Source of the DNA: Pegea sp. RAD2-039
Taxonomy: Eukaryota > Chordata > Thaliacea > Salpida > Salpidae
Direction of reading: 5' to 3'
Length of the DNA stretch: 64,000 nt
Assembly (NCBI GenBank): GCA_034620365.1
Contig: JAQGEQ010000299.1
Span: 186,001-250,000 of the forward strand
Part shown: positions 34,881-48,100 of the stretch, one piece after another
How the letters are laid out: every line of letters begins with the position of its first letter
Position numbering within the stretch: the first letter of the stretch is position 1
Translations under genes and position numbers: made by a program
The notes under the pieces: model-generated
The model's database searches: none
What the model was told of the DNA's origin: nothing
Seen by the model: only the letters and a program-made list of their open reading frames with translations

Positions 34881-37800
34881 TCAAAAGATATCAGGGCATC
34901 GATCCCAGTCGCGATCGAAGTAATTGGGGCGGAAGACCCAATCGTCAAATTTCAACTTTTGATGTTTGCAAAGCTCAAACCACCTAGTGGTGAAAAAAAC
35001 AGATAAGATGAAGTTGAGATGAAATTTGGGATCACCTGGGCTTCCATTCTTTCTTGCTCTTGTTCCTTAACTTCCGTGCAGATCTCTGCTTCTCTTCTAA
35101 TCGACTCTTTTCTGTACTTGCCGCCTCTGTGACGTCATCAGTGATCATATGCAAATGAGACGAAGTTGATACTCACCGATGTGTCCGTCTTCTAGAAGCC
35201 GGATGTCCGGACGTTTACGAGAGTCGGTGGGAGCTGTCTGGTAACCATCTACATCTGGTTGGTTGATGGACATGGCGTACTCGGTCATGTTGTACATCTA
35301 CATCAAATGTTGGATTGAAATGTGGACCAGGTGGTCGGGACAAATGGGACACCTTGGTTGAGTTCTTGGGTCGTTTCCGGACTTGCCATAGACATCGACA
35401 ATTGGATGAAGGATCTTCACTCAGATCTTTCAAAAGAGTTTGCATCTGTTGATGAGAATCACTTGTTGATGAGGATTTTTAAGAATCAATTTTATTGATT
35501 AAAAAGATTTTGAAATTGAAATATTTCAATCAACAAACCAACCAACTTTTCAAAAAACCATCTAAACAACCATCTGAAAAACCAGCCATCTAAACCAACC
35601 ATCTAACAAATCAACCATCTAACAAAACAACCATCTAATAAACCAACCATCTAACAAATCAACCATCTAACAAAACAACCAACTAACAAATCAACCAACT
35701 AACAAGACAACCATATAATAAACCAACCATCTAACAAAACAACCATCTACACACCAAAACAACCATTTAACAAACCATCGAAGCGTTACCTGTGGCTTAG
35801 GATCTTTAGTATTTGTCATCTTTTCTAGATATCTTTTATGAGTTTCAACATCCATCGAGTAGATGAACTTGCTCCAATCACCGATCAGCATCCGGGTCTT
35901 GTCACCACTAGCAACGAGAAGATATAAGAGATGTAAGATGAAAGATGAGGATACTTTTGATCTTGAATGTAAGCTTCGATCTTATTGAAGTCATTCTTGA
36001 ACCAACTGTAAGACTTGAAGTTGACGAAACACTTCATCTGATTTCTGTTGATCTCTAGAAGTTGTCAAGTGGCCACTAAATGGCGGTAGAGATCACTTAC
36101 GTCAAGTTGATGATTTCAATTAGACCATGTTGCTCCATCCACAACTTGCCGACCACAATATTGTGGACAGAACATGACGGATTGGTCCACGTGTAACTCT
36201 CATTGTGGCTGCAATAAATCAACCAATTAGAGAGGCTCTAAGGTACCAGGGACACTTACTTCTTCAGATCTAGTATCACGTGACCTTTCGGGTCGATTTC
36301 GACGCTCTTGCCCCAGAAACGGATCTTTGGGTTAATGTGTCCCCGAAATTCGAACGGATGGTCTTCATCTGTCCCAACTGCTGAAAAAGCGGACACAGGA
36401 GGATGATGGGACACTTGCTCGGACATCCAGTGAAATCCTAAATCGGTCCTGAAGTCGGAAATATATGACTAGGACATTGGGACAGGTGGTCATCAAATCT
36501 GACCTTTTATATTCAAAAGTTTCACCCAAAAGAGGATTAAAAGGTTTTCCGAGTCGTTCAAACTGACAAGCCAGGGCAGAGACCGCAAAAGCAGTGACCA
36601 ACTACAAACAAAAAATCAACCACTGACCACCAACCACTGACCGTCAACCACTGACCTCCATTCTTTGTATTGGACAACCCGATTGACTTGCTTGCTTCAA
36701 CAGGTAACTGTATTCCATATATTCAGATAAACGTTGAATGAAGCTAAGCGGCTCGTTGAAGATCACTGGCATCGTGATCTTTGACAGCTCCTGTCAATCA
36801 TATGGATCGATGACGTGATTAAATGACGTCATCACTCACAAACCAACCTTGCCGATACATTGACGCAACACATGCCAAATACTGAAACTATCTCGTGAAA
36901 ACATAGCCACTGGTAGGGCTGTCCTGGTCCGAAAGTGACTGACTGTCCCAGTTGAGTCTGTGTCCGTTGTGTTGTCAGCTGATTGGCTAGCGTCTGTGAC
37001 GTCATCGATGGGTAAGTCCCGAGTTACTTTGAGAAGTTCAGCATCGATTTTACACGATTCTGTATCTGCGGGACAGATGTTAGAGGTGGTTGTGGAACAG
37101 TTGCTAGGCACCTGAATCGTTGTCAGATAATGCGTCATAGAACTCGTCTTCGTCGCTAAGGAAGCTTGCAGTTGCCATTTGTTCGTGAGTTGAGCTGAAA
37201 GTTGATGACGTCATCAGTTAGAAGAAAGTTTTTAAAAATAAAAAAAATGAAATTAAAATTTGTTTTTTCAAAAACTGAAGTTTCCAATTCAAAAAGTTAA
37301 AAAAAGAAGATCTGATCTCAAATCTTACCTCTCAGCAAGATCTTCCTCTAAACTTCTTCCGGAGGTTTTACAGTCTGCTAAAACTTCTTCTAGATTATGA
37401 TGTTCAGTTGCAAGAGTCTGAAGAGCTTGTTCAAGGATCCGATTTCGATCTTTCTCTTTCTTCAATTCTGCTTCAGACTTCTTTTAAGAATCAAAAAAGT
37501 TGAAATTACAAATTAATCAAATGAAGATTCTAATTGAAGATGAAAAGTTAATGATTGATTCAAACAAATAATTTATTTTCATTTTTGAACTTTGAACTTT
37601 GTATTTATGAGAAAAAGTGATTATGAAATAAGCTGCAACAATCTTACTAAACTTCATTTTTTACCAAATTCAATGTGAAACACTGAAATCCGTAAACTTA
37701 ATCTCTCTTATCAGATTAGTCACGTGACTGTAATTAGTTTCGATGATGACGTCATCAATGGTAAAGTGCTGCTATTGGTCGATATTTGAAGAAGCTTACA

Positions 37801-40769
37801 AAAAACTAATGATAAAAAGTTTTCAAATGTTGAAATTTTCTTTTATAAACTGTTACGTACACGTGTCGACGAAAGTGTTTCCAAATAACTTTTTTAAATT
37901 TTACACTAAAGAAAGCAAAACATTTCAAAACAAAAGCCTGAAAACAATTTCAGTTTAGATTTAGATCAAGAAATAAATAATAAACAGAAGTCTTCTTTAA
38001 ACAAACCATTTAAAGATATTAAACATTAAAAATTTGAAGTCAGTGAAGCGTGAATAAAGTTACACGTCATTTCCGCACCAGATGTTAGCAACACATGATG
38101 ACGTCATCAAAACTTCAAAGTTTACTTAAACTTGAAGTTGAAAAAGTTTCAAAAAAAAATTCGACTGAAAAGTTCTCATCTTTCAAATAATTTGATAAAA
38201 AAACTGAAAAATTTTTTGATCTAATCAAAAAAGTAGAAGTTGTTTCAAGTCGAAATGTTTTTAGCGAAATGAAAAAGTTTTTTTTTGAAGTTATAGAGAA
38301 GAGAGAGATGAAAAGAAGAAGGAAGAAGAAGTGATGAGAAAAGCTCTTAAAGATTTAACAAATATAAATTAGTTATCATTAATTTGTCGAGAAGTTTTGA
38401 ACTTATTTCAATAAATTATTAAATAATAAGATTTATAAGTTTATAAATATTTATTTATTTGTAAATTTTTTTTACCTGATTTTGTTGTTGAATTGAAGAT
38501 GAACAAATTGTGAAACTATCATAAAGTTCTTCAGAAGTTTGAATAATTTCTTGACATTTTGTTACAACTTGGTTTAAGTAACGATTCCCTGGTGATGAAG
38601 ATTCAGTTTGAAAAGAAAATAAGAAATTTATTCAAAAATATTTTTCATTTTATCAAAACAACGACATCTAGTGTTTACAAGAAGTTTATTTTGAACAATT
38701 TTAAAGAAGTTTTTCAGATCTGAAGATCTGATCTTTCATCTACGACGACACCTAGTGGCAACAACTTACTCTCAACGCTGACAGTTTGCTTCTGGAAGGT
38801 GAGGACTCGATGGACAGCAGGGATCAGTTCATCTATATGCTCTCGAAGAACTTTATTGTGGATGTTGGCGTTCTACAGATAAAAAAATCATACAAAGATC
38901 CTAATGATGAAGATCAAAATCACCAAAAGAACATTCTGAATATCAATCCTAGGCTGATCTGTGTCTTCATCTTCTTCCGAATCCGAATCTTGAAGAGAGT
39001 TTGAGACTACAAAATGATTACTGAAAGTCACGTGACCATTTATCGCTTCGATCCAACGCTGGAAAGATTATAAAATAATCTCTGAGATCTTTGGAGGATG
39101 CTGGGACTCACTTGACGCTGGAGGAGTGGATTGCTCTTCTGATGAACAAGAAGTTGATGTCTGGATCCATCAAAGAATCGAATTGAAAAACTGAAGTTGT
39201 TTTCACTCGATTTCTACGTCATCAAATCAATTAGTCGTCATAGCAACTTGTGACGTCACCCACCATCGTTTGTGCTTCAGTGAGATAGCGGAAGGACACA
39301 CGCCGCGATCCTGTCGCTGCATCGGCGCGTTTCGCGAAGTATGAGATTACCCCGCGCTCTAAAACCACCCACTGCCATTTCAGTCCTAAAAATCGCTTTT
39401 TCTGTGACGTCAACAATCGTCAGATGACGTCATCATCGATAAACAACACGAACCCTCATCAAGGGACCTTCAAAGCGCTGAACGATTCCAACTTTGCTTC
39501 GAGATGGCTGAACTTCGAGAAGTTTGCTGATTTGTTGACTCTCGCACACATCTAGTGGCAACAAACCTGCCGCAAAACCATCCGCGTGATGGCGCTAGTG
39601 AATAATAGTAAATAAGAACCTTGTTTGTTGGGTCGGGAAGGATCGAGTCCATGTTCCAGCAGCAGAATCACCATCCTTAGCTGTCCTCTCATGACCGCGT
39701 GATGTAGGGCGTTGTTGCCCTGATCATCTGACATTTTAATGTCAAAAGATCGCGAGTTTGAAGAAATCTGTTGATGACGTCACAAGATTAGAGTGGTTTT
39801 TGGTAGTTTGAAGAATTTTTAATTTTTTAATAAAATTTTTGAAAATTAAATCACAAAAAGTGGAATCACCATTTGTTGGAAGGTTTTTATGTCTCCTTCT
39901 TTCACCACTTTCAGAAATTCTTCTGATAATTTATATTTTTCTACTTTTTCAGCAGCTGAAGGAAAACAACTTTCAGAATTTCTTTTTTAACAAATAATTA
40001 TCTTCTTCACCTTGTAAATAGTAAATAATTTCCTCATTTGAAGCTAGCTGACTAGCCAACTTTCCTTCGTTGTTTGTTTGTGAACATTTTGAACCATTTC
40101 TCACCAAACACTTTACAACTTCCTACAAATTTAATTTTTTTACTTTGTAAACACTTTTGAAATTTCTATTTTTATTTTTGTAAACACTTTTTTAAAAATT
40201 TTAATTTTATTGAAACAATTTTTCTTACAACTCTACTAGTCAGGGAGGCTTTATGAAGAGGTGTATCTCCGGTGTTATTGATGATGTTGGGATCAGCACC
40301 CTGATTGATGAGGACTTCTGTTGAGTGAGTGTGTCCAAAATAGCTAGCAAGATGCAGAGCTGACCAACCTTTGTGTGGTTTATTTTTACCTATTACACAA
40401 ATAAACATTTTATTAATAATTTAATCAATTAACTTTAGAAGAAATATTTATTAATCATTTCTTAGTAATCAATCTTAGAAAACATCTTTTTCTTTCCTTA
40501 AAAATTTTATAATGATAAAACAAAAAAACTTGAAAGATTTTTATGGAATTTTTTTAAAGTAATCAATAATTGTTTACAACTTTTTAAAATAAACAACAAA
40601 ACATGGAATCTCTGGTTGTAAAATCACAGAACTCACCAGTATAGTTGATATCTATCTTCTTATTACTAATTAAAAGTTCTTCAAGTTCAATAGAATGCCC
40701 ATGACGAGCAAGATGTAGTACCATTGAAGGGTCCACTTCAGTTTCTTCATTATTTGGTACTTTTAACAT
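34881..40769 (-). CDS. OSBPL1A: Oxysterol-binding protein-related protein 1, long form (ORP1L), complete
   Basis: Twenty-four exons from 40769-40637 down to 34983-34881 join in phase to 979 residues (human ORP1L 950). ORP1L is a late-endosome/lysosome sterol and PI4P transfer protein that contacts ER VAP proteins. Order: ankyrin repeats (GWSALHLASYFGHT, GDTPLHKASLTSR, QGNNALHHAVMRG; about 1-250), PH domain (about 251-350; RFLGLKWQWVVLERGVISYF, then RWIEAIN), acidic stretch and coiled coil (LEQALQTLATEHHNLEE), FFAT-like motif EFYDALS at about 514-520, then the lipid-binding domain with FSIWHVLRQCIGK, KITMPVIFNEPLSF, GKPFNPLLGETFE and the family signature EQVSHHPP (about 686-693), ending FDRDWDRCPDIF. 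The exon 7 donor was placed at 39264|39263; a second in-frame GT nine bases downstream is possible. Introns are mostly 41-56 nt, with TGACGTCA common near their 3' ends. Confidence 0.96.
35530..35777. repeat. Intronic short tandem repeat, unit about 16 bp
   Basis: About fifteen degenerate copies of CAACCATCTAACAAAA fill ORP1L intron 20 (35446-35789). Copies vary by 1-3 bases and in spacing. This is one of the few longer introns in the gene. Confidence 0.9.
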
Positions 40770-42134
40770 TACAATCAAAATAAGCAAATTTATAATAACT
40801 TAAAAAAACATTTACTACAAATTAGTGAAATTCTTATATAAAGCTAAATAAATAACATTCAATGATTCTGTTTACAAATAAATTTTAACCATAAACTTTA
40901 TTAAAAGAAGCAGATGAGTTTGAAATACCTCTAAATTGCCATAAATGATTATATAAATATTTATGAGATGAAATTTAGCTAAGATTTTCTAATGTACTTA
41001 TCTAAATAGATTTTATTTAATTCATACTACCCACGCTTCAATATAATATCTATTTTTGCAGAAACTGATTTCAATTATTTAAAAACTTAAATTTATCTAA
41101 TTATTTTAATTAATTAGTTTAGTTCAAATTTCTACAAATATTGGTTAGAACTTAATATTATTAGATTTAAGTAAATGTATCTAAATCTAAATAAAAAGTT
41201 TAAAAACATATTTATTGATAGAATTTACTAAACAACTCTGTTTTGTTTAAAGTATTCAAAAAACTTTCAACTCAATAATTTTTTAATGCAAAAGTAAATA
41301 AACAACTTTTGTTTTGGTTCAATTTTAAACCAATTTATAACAAAAAAAAACTTTGCAATGAAAAAAGAGATAACATTTTAATGAAATTTTAACAAATAAA
41401 CAAGTTTTGCAATTGAATTGTTTCATAAATTATTAAAATAAATTAAATAAATGCAAACTTATGCCCTTGCATTCATAATATTTAGTTATTTCTTGATTTG
41501 AGCATAGAGAAAATGGCTTTATTTTTTATAGATTGCGTATAACCTCAGCTGTTGTTTAATATTTTACTATTTTTTTAATATATTCTTGTTACTAGCTAAT
41601 TAAAAAGCTTAAAAAATAAGAAAGTAAAGATTAAAGTAAAATAATCTTTTTTCAAAGTTACTTCTTCTATTTCTAAACCCTATTTGTACTTCAAGGGCAT
41701 TTTTTAGCCCTTCAAGAATATTAGCAAGCTTTAAGTTTACTTTTTAATTAGTTTTACAAACTAACAAAGCTAGCAAAAAAAATTCAAGTCGTTTGCAAGT
41801 TTAGCTAAAATAAGACTATTTACTATCGGAAATTATTATCAGACTTCTAGCTTAAAAAAATCAAGTCTAATTTTCAGTTGTTTAGGTGAGCGACTGGGCT
41901 GTATAACAATCTAAAAATCCGATGAAAATATTTTCTAAGAACTTCAGATAGTTAGAAAAATGTATTCTTTATTTTAAGACGATTTTCTGTTGTCACAATT
42001 TAGTTTTAATTTGTGTTGATTTTACATGTAGATAGATAAATTGAGAATAATGTAAATTCAAGAATGTAAATAGAATTTCTGTGTAACTAATAAGGACTGA
42101 AATTAGAAATAAAAAAACAGAATTTTTATAACAG
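40770..42134. other. AT-rich intergenic DNA
   Basis: This is upstream of ORP1L (-) and downstream of the CD109-like gene (-). It is about 1.4 kb of AT-rich sequence with no supported gene. TTTATT at about 41,950 is a possible polyadenylation signal for the CD109-like transcript. Confidence 0.4.
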
Positions 42135-45100
42135 TTACGCAGAAATGTAAATGGGAGACCCCCATCTATTTATCTCTTGTAATGTTTTCGGAGCTTTAAA
42201 TTCTTCATTATCGAGCTCAAGCAAATTGGTTAAAAAACTGATCATGTGAGCTTCCAGCACTACTTGTGAGTTGTCATCATTTGCAGCTTCTAAGAAATCC
42301 TTAAAAAATTCGAAAGTTTGTTCAACTTCATCACTATAGAGAGCTTGTTTCCACACTAGTAGAGATGTAACTGAACCATTTATACCTAAAAAAGAAAAAC
42401 AATCAAAAAACTAAAGTATTTAGTGAAATTATTTCACCTGAGTCTTTTCTTGACGGCCCAAATTTCAAAATTAAATTTGAGTCAGACTCTGATCTTTTAC
42501 GACGAGATTTTTTCACAGCTAATCTTCCAACAGAAACACCATTAACATAAACAGCTGACCCGTTAGGGCTCCATGTTATAATTAGATTAATCCATTTATT
42601 CAACCATTCTCTGGAAGTTGATTTATTTTAGTTTCGTTTTTTACCGCTAAAACCTACCTTGTTTTGATTCTGTATATTCTGTGTTGTGCCCCGTTGAAAT
42701 TCAGAATAACTTTACCAATTCTAAAAACAATTAAAGCAGATTATTCAAAATGAAGAAAAAAATGTGTTTATAAATACGTGTTGATAATTTTGAAAACTAT
42801 CTTCGGTTTTTTCTTTTCTTTGCCAATACTTAGAAGCTGAACAGTTGTTTTATTTATTGAATTCAGATGAACAAGTAAAGAAATAGTGAAGCCGTTTTGT
42901 GAACCTTCTAAAACATTTGAACAACTAACTGGCACTGTAACCAAGTTTATTGGCATAGCTAAAAAGCATTTTTGTTAATACTTGAAAAAGAGGTTTTCTA
43001 TTTTCTCACTTGGAATGCCTTTTACATCTAAATAATTTCCTACCCAGTCTCCTTTGTAGCTGCAGTTGCTAAAACTTATAATATCATTGTGTCGAATGAG
43101 TCGCAATAAGTTTCCATCTAAGAAAAATTACCAAAAAAAACATTTTAAAACTATTTTCAAAAACTGATGTCAAAGTTCCCACTTTTTTAAAACATCAAAC
43201 CAAAATCATAAAATCATAAAATAAGGTTTATTAACTAGATAAATAGTGAAAGTCAGAATAACGTGAGAAGCAGTTACCAGGACAAATAGGTAGAATTGGG
43301 TTATTGCAGGTTGTATATTCAGTAAAATTGGTAAGAGAACAACGTCCTATATCTATTTTAGTGTTTGTAGTAACATCATAACACTCAGGTTCGCTTTTCT
43401 GCATCTGTTGTTCACATACATCTGTACAATCCTTCACAACCTTCGATTGAACTTTTACTGAAAACATAATTTAATTCATCAAGTGAAACTAATAGAAAGT
43501 TTCAAAACAAATGAACGATCTTGCTACAATCAAAAGATCGCATGAAGAGCGTGGTTACCTGGACAACCAACACAATTTCCTTTACAGACTTCACACACTG
43601 TGAGATGCTCCAATTCACTCAAAGAATATTTCATCTGCAAAGATCTTTCTGAAGAACAAATCAACAGTTTCAATTTCTTTAAACAAATTCTTGCTTTTTA
43701 AAAAGAAGATTTGAATAATTAGAACTTTTCAGAAATTGATCTGGGTAAAGTACTTTAGAAATATTTCAAGTATTTTTCACCAAGTCAAAATTTAAACAAA
43801 ATTATTATTAAGGAGGAACATTCATTTTCAAAATAGATTTTCTTGGAGAAATTATTTAGCAAATGGTCTTAAACCACAAACTATTTGAGAGGATCTCAAT
43901 GAAACAGATCATTGAACTGATTATTTAGTAGATCTTTAAAGATGCATAGATGACCATGCAACTTGGATATTGGACTAAGAAATGGGGCACGCTACTCTCC
44001 ACTATAATCAAAAGCATATGCGCAGATAATAAGGAAGCTTATCAGCTCTTATCAGAATGATATAAGAGTATCAATTACTGATGTTGCATATGTGGCAAGA
44101 TGACTCTTAGAGGAGCACAAAATTGTTTGTTAATCTGTGCATATGTAACCGGTATATGACTAAACCGAAGACACACTTAAGAGTTTGTAAAAAGAGATAG
44201 ATACAAGTTTCAGTTGAAGTGATTTAATCTTTAACTTTAGTAGAGTAATTTGTGATTTAATTTTTTCGAATATATCTGCAAGTAGCTGGTACCTGGTTGG
44301 TAGTAATCTGCTACTCGTATTACTGAAGCTTTGGCCTCAGCAACCTGCTGGTGACGTCTTAATTGTACTTTACTGCAAACTTTGTCATTCAATTTTAACT
44401 GAAAACATTTTTGATCAATTGTTTGTAAATGAAACAAGTGTTATGATTATATAAATAGTTGTATTATTAGCTTAAGATTTTTTGATATCAAAATAATCAC
44501 TTTAAACAATTTTCATTATTATAATTAAAGTCATTGTCTATAGATCGAAAATAAAAACCTTATAAAAATAAAGATTAATATTTTGGTCTTTAACTTCTTT
44601 CTTCATTAGATTTTCTGGAAGTGTAAAATTATCAAATAATTGGAAGCCATTTGGTAAACCAATTTCATATAAAAGCATTCCAGTGGGTTCTGTTTCATTT
44701 GCATTTAAACTACAAATAGAAAGAGTTTCAGATTTTCTAAATATCACGAGGAAATTGATGAAAACCTGCAGCATAACTGGATCTCTGCATCATCAACTCC
44801 TCCTGAAGTTGATTCAAAAGAACAATTGAAAGGTGAGTATCTGGTGAGACTTTCATCGATGTTGTAACAAACTGAAAGTTGGACAACAGCAACACCTTCA
44901 CCTCTACCAATAACTTCTATCAATCCATCTGTTGTGTCTAACTACTCATCAAAAGATGTTTTTTAAGACTCTGTTATGTCATCAGTTTAGTGTTTCTCAC
45001 TTCCAAACGATGAAGTTGTTCTTTGTTATCTTCATTTAGATAAAATCTATTGGTAAGACCATTTTGGTTTGACGAAATGGTCAAGTTGGTGTTTCCATGG

Positions 45101-48100
45101 AGCAGACCAGCCGCTGAACTAAGAGCTTGAATAGCGATTACAGTATCCTAGAAACGTTACATTGAAATATTATTTATTTAAATTTCATCAAGCATTTGAG
45201 GTTCTAATCTTGGTCAATTTTATATATTTTATATAAATTAACCTGAGTATTACTATAACCACCAAATGGGTTCTGCTGTGATGCCAACCACTTAACAATC
45301 GAAGAAACGCGGCCTGTTTCATTCCTTAATAAAATGGAAAGTAGAGCGTAAGATGTAGTTTCTATTTCTATAGGAGGAGGGAAGAAATCACAGATAGCAA
45401 TTCGGTCAGTGCTATAATCAACAAACTCATTATTATCTGACCAATACATATGAGCACCTGAACAACAATTAAAGGTTTTTCAGATGTTTTTTTTGATAAT
45501 AATTGTTTTAAAGTTTATAATTATTTACCATTATTTATTGCTAGTGACATCAAAGAGTCAAATGCTTCATCCATTCGGCTACTGCCTAATAAGTGTAAGG
45601 CGTACGTCACCATAGATAATTGGTAGGGTTTATTTGTAATATAATCCAAATTGTCTTCCAAAAGTCTTCTAACTTTATCCAATATAAGTGATTGGTTTTG
45701 CTGAGTTCAAATGAGTCATTGAAAATATTTGTAGATTTTTATTTGATACTTACATCAAATCTCAGCTGGTTGTTGCTTTCTAACAAGGAAATTGCGATGT
45801 AGGCAGACATCGTCAAACCTTTTCTCACGCCACTCTAAGAAGTTGATGAAAATTTAAAAGTCTTTTAACAAACAATGAGAATTAAAAAAGTTCAAAATTA
45901 TCTTCCTTTTTTGAAGCTATGATAAAAAATGTCAACAAAGATAAAGAACCTGAAGGCTTTGATGAATAACTTTCCCACGATCCATAAACAAGCCATTTGA
46001 TTCATAGCTTTTGAAGATAAAAGTCTCTGCATCTCGGATATGATCTTCTAATTGTTCCGCGACTCCATCCTCTAGTAAAGTGGCATGTTTGAAGCACTTT
46101 AATACAAAAGCAGTTAGCCACAGGCTCCCGTGAGGATCTCTTTCACCAAAAGCGCTATATGAACCATCGGAATGTTTGAAACTGTAAAAAGATTTTAATG
46201 AAATTGTTGGTTTAAGAAATGGCAGCAGGGGTAATTCTTACTTTAGCTCATTTTGAAAGCCTTTGATAAAATTTTTGTAGGCAGTCTTCTTCAATTGCTG
46301 TTTTAAACGTTGAATTTTTTCAAGGTATAAAGTCACAAATATCCCAGGAGCAAAATTAATCATATTCTGCTCCCCGCAGCCAGTCGGCTCCCGGATTAAA
46401 CTTCCCAAATTGTTCATCGTGTTTCCAAGGACATCACCTGAATTATGTACTCAATTCTGAATCGTAATTTAAAAAATTTTTGAATATATTTTTGTATCTA
46501 ACTTTTGACTTAAAATTATTGCTGAAAAGCTTGAAATTTCTTTTTAAAACTTCAGGATAGATTTTGTGGAAAAGTTTAGAATTAATATTTGTCTTTAATA
46601 AGTTTAGAAAATGCTTTTATGAATTGAAAAGTGTTTTAAAGACTATTTGTAAAAAAAAATCATTCAAAATATTCCAATCAAGACCAATTTTCAAGGAAGA
46701 ATAAAAAACCAACAAAAGACTTTATATAATCTTTAATTCGATTATTTTACTTTTATATAAGTCTTAATAAATCAGTTTTCATTTGAAATTGAATTATCAC
46801 AAAAAACCGCGAAACTTAATTTCACTCAAGTTTCATATTCAACTTTCGCCAAATATTTTCTTACCATAGATAAACAACTGAGCAGAGATCGAGCCTTCGA
46901 CTACATTTTGCGGGGTTTGAAGTTTTAATAAACTGCGTTCAGGTGTTCCCACTTCTAAACTAAACATTTCTGATTTTGAATAACAATGAGAGATGCCTTC
47001 AGGCTGAAACAAAGATCAGTTTGTATCTTTTAAAGTTTTGTGTTACAGTCTTAAATTAGAGTCTCACTAAATTTTATTGATATCGAAATATGATTGATAA
47101 AAAAATAATATTATTTAAATCAATTTAAATCGTTTAAATTCGGAAATATCTTGTATATATTCAATTAAACTTTTTCATTTTAACAAAAAGCAACTTACTT
47201 TCACAAGAACTGTTCGTTTTAATCTATCAAATGCTAACTCAGAAAGTGCCTCAACTATTATGTCTACATCTCCTATTGAAGTCAAACGAATTGGATAAGA
47301 AACTGAGTAAGAGTCATTTGGAGGTATAGAAATTGTTCTTGTTGCTCCTGCATTCTTTAAATCATTTCCAGGTATTATAAGTTCAAAGTTTTCGTTTTCA
47401 TATAACTTCAAAGATGCCTGAGAAATAATTTCAACCTTCAATAACTTTATCAATAAAAATTAATTCTTTTAAAATATAGAATTTGAAGACTTTGAAGTCC
47501 CAGATTGAAATCTCTGGTTTATAAATTCACCTCTATTGAGTTGGGAAAATAGTTATATACAATCACTTGTACAATCACAATCTCTCCTCTTGTAATTGTC
47601 AAAGGAAGGTTGATATTTATAAAAAACTCTCTGAAAACAGTTACCTAGAAAGAAATAGAAGATGAGAATCATTAGAACTTAGTTATAAGTACAAACCATT
47701 GTTGTATCAGCTATTGAAAGACCTGATTGATCAGAAATCGCGAATGCACTCAAGACCCATGAAGTGATTGTGTCTGGTACAGTTAAGTTGTACGTCACCT
47801 TTCCTTCATTACTAGAAAATAATTTCAAAACGCTTTTAAGATAAATCTATAAAAATTTAAAAACTCATTAAATAAAAACTCATTGATTACAAAGTTGATT
47901 TGTTTATATAATCAGTAAAAATACTTTTGATGATGATTTATAAATCTTGCAAAATACATACTTGTTGATAGAATCTATCCAAAGCCACGTTTCAGGAAAA
48001 TTTGAACGAGTGTTTCCATCTTCATAGTCTATATTAAGCGCGGGTTCATCTACTCCTAGTTTTTATCAAACCGAAATAAATGAGTAAAAGTGAAGATTTC

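Noticed and set aside
39007-39036. A 30-nt intron in ORP1L exon 9
   Set aside because: The frame is open straight through it, so 39058-38924 is one exon.
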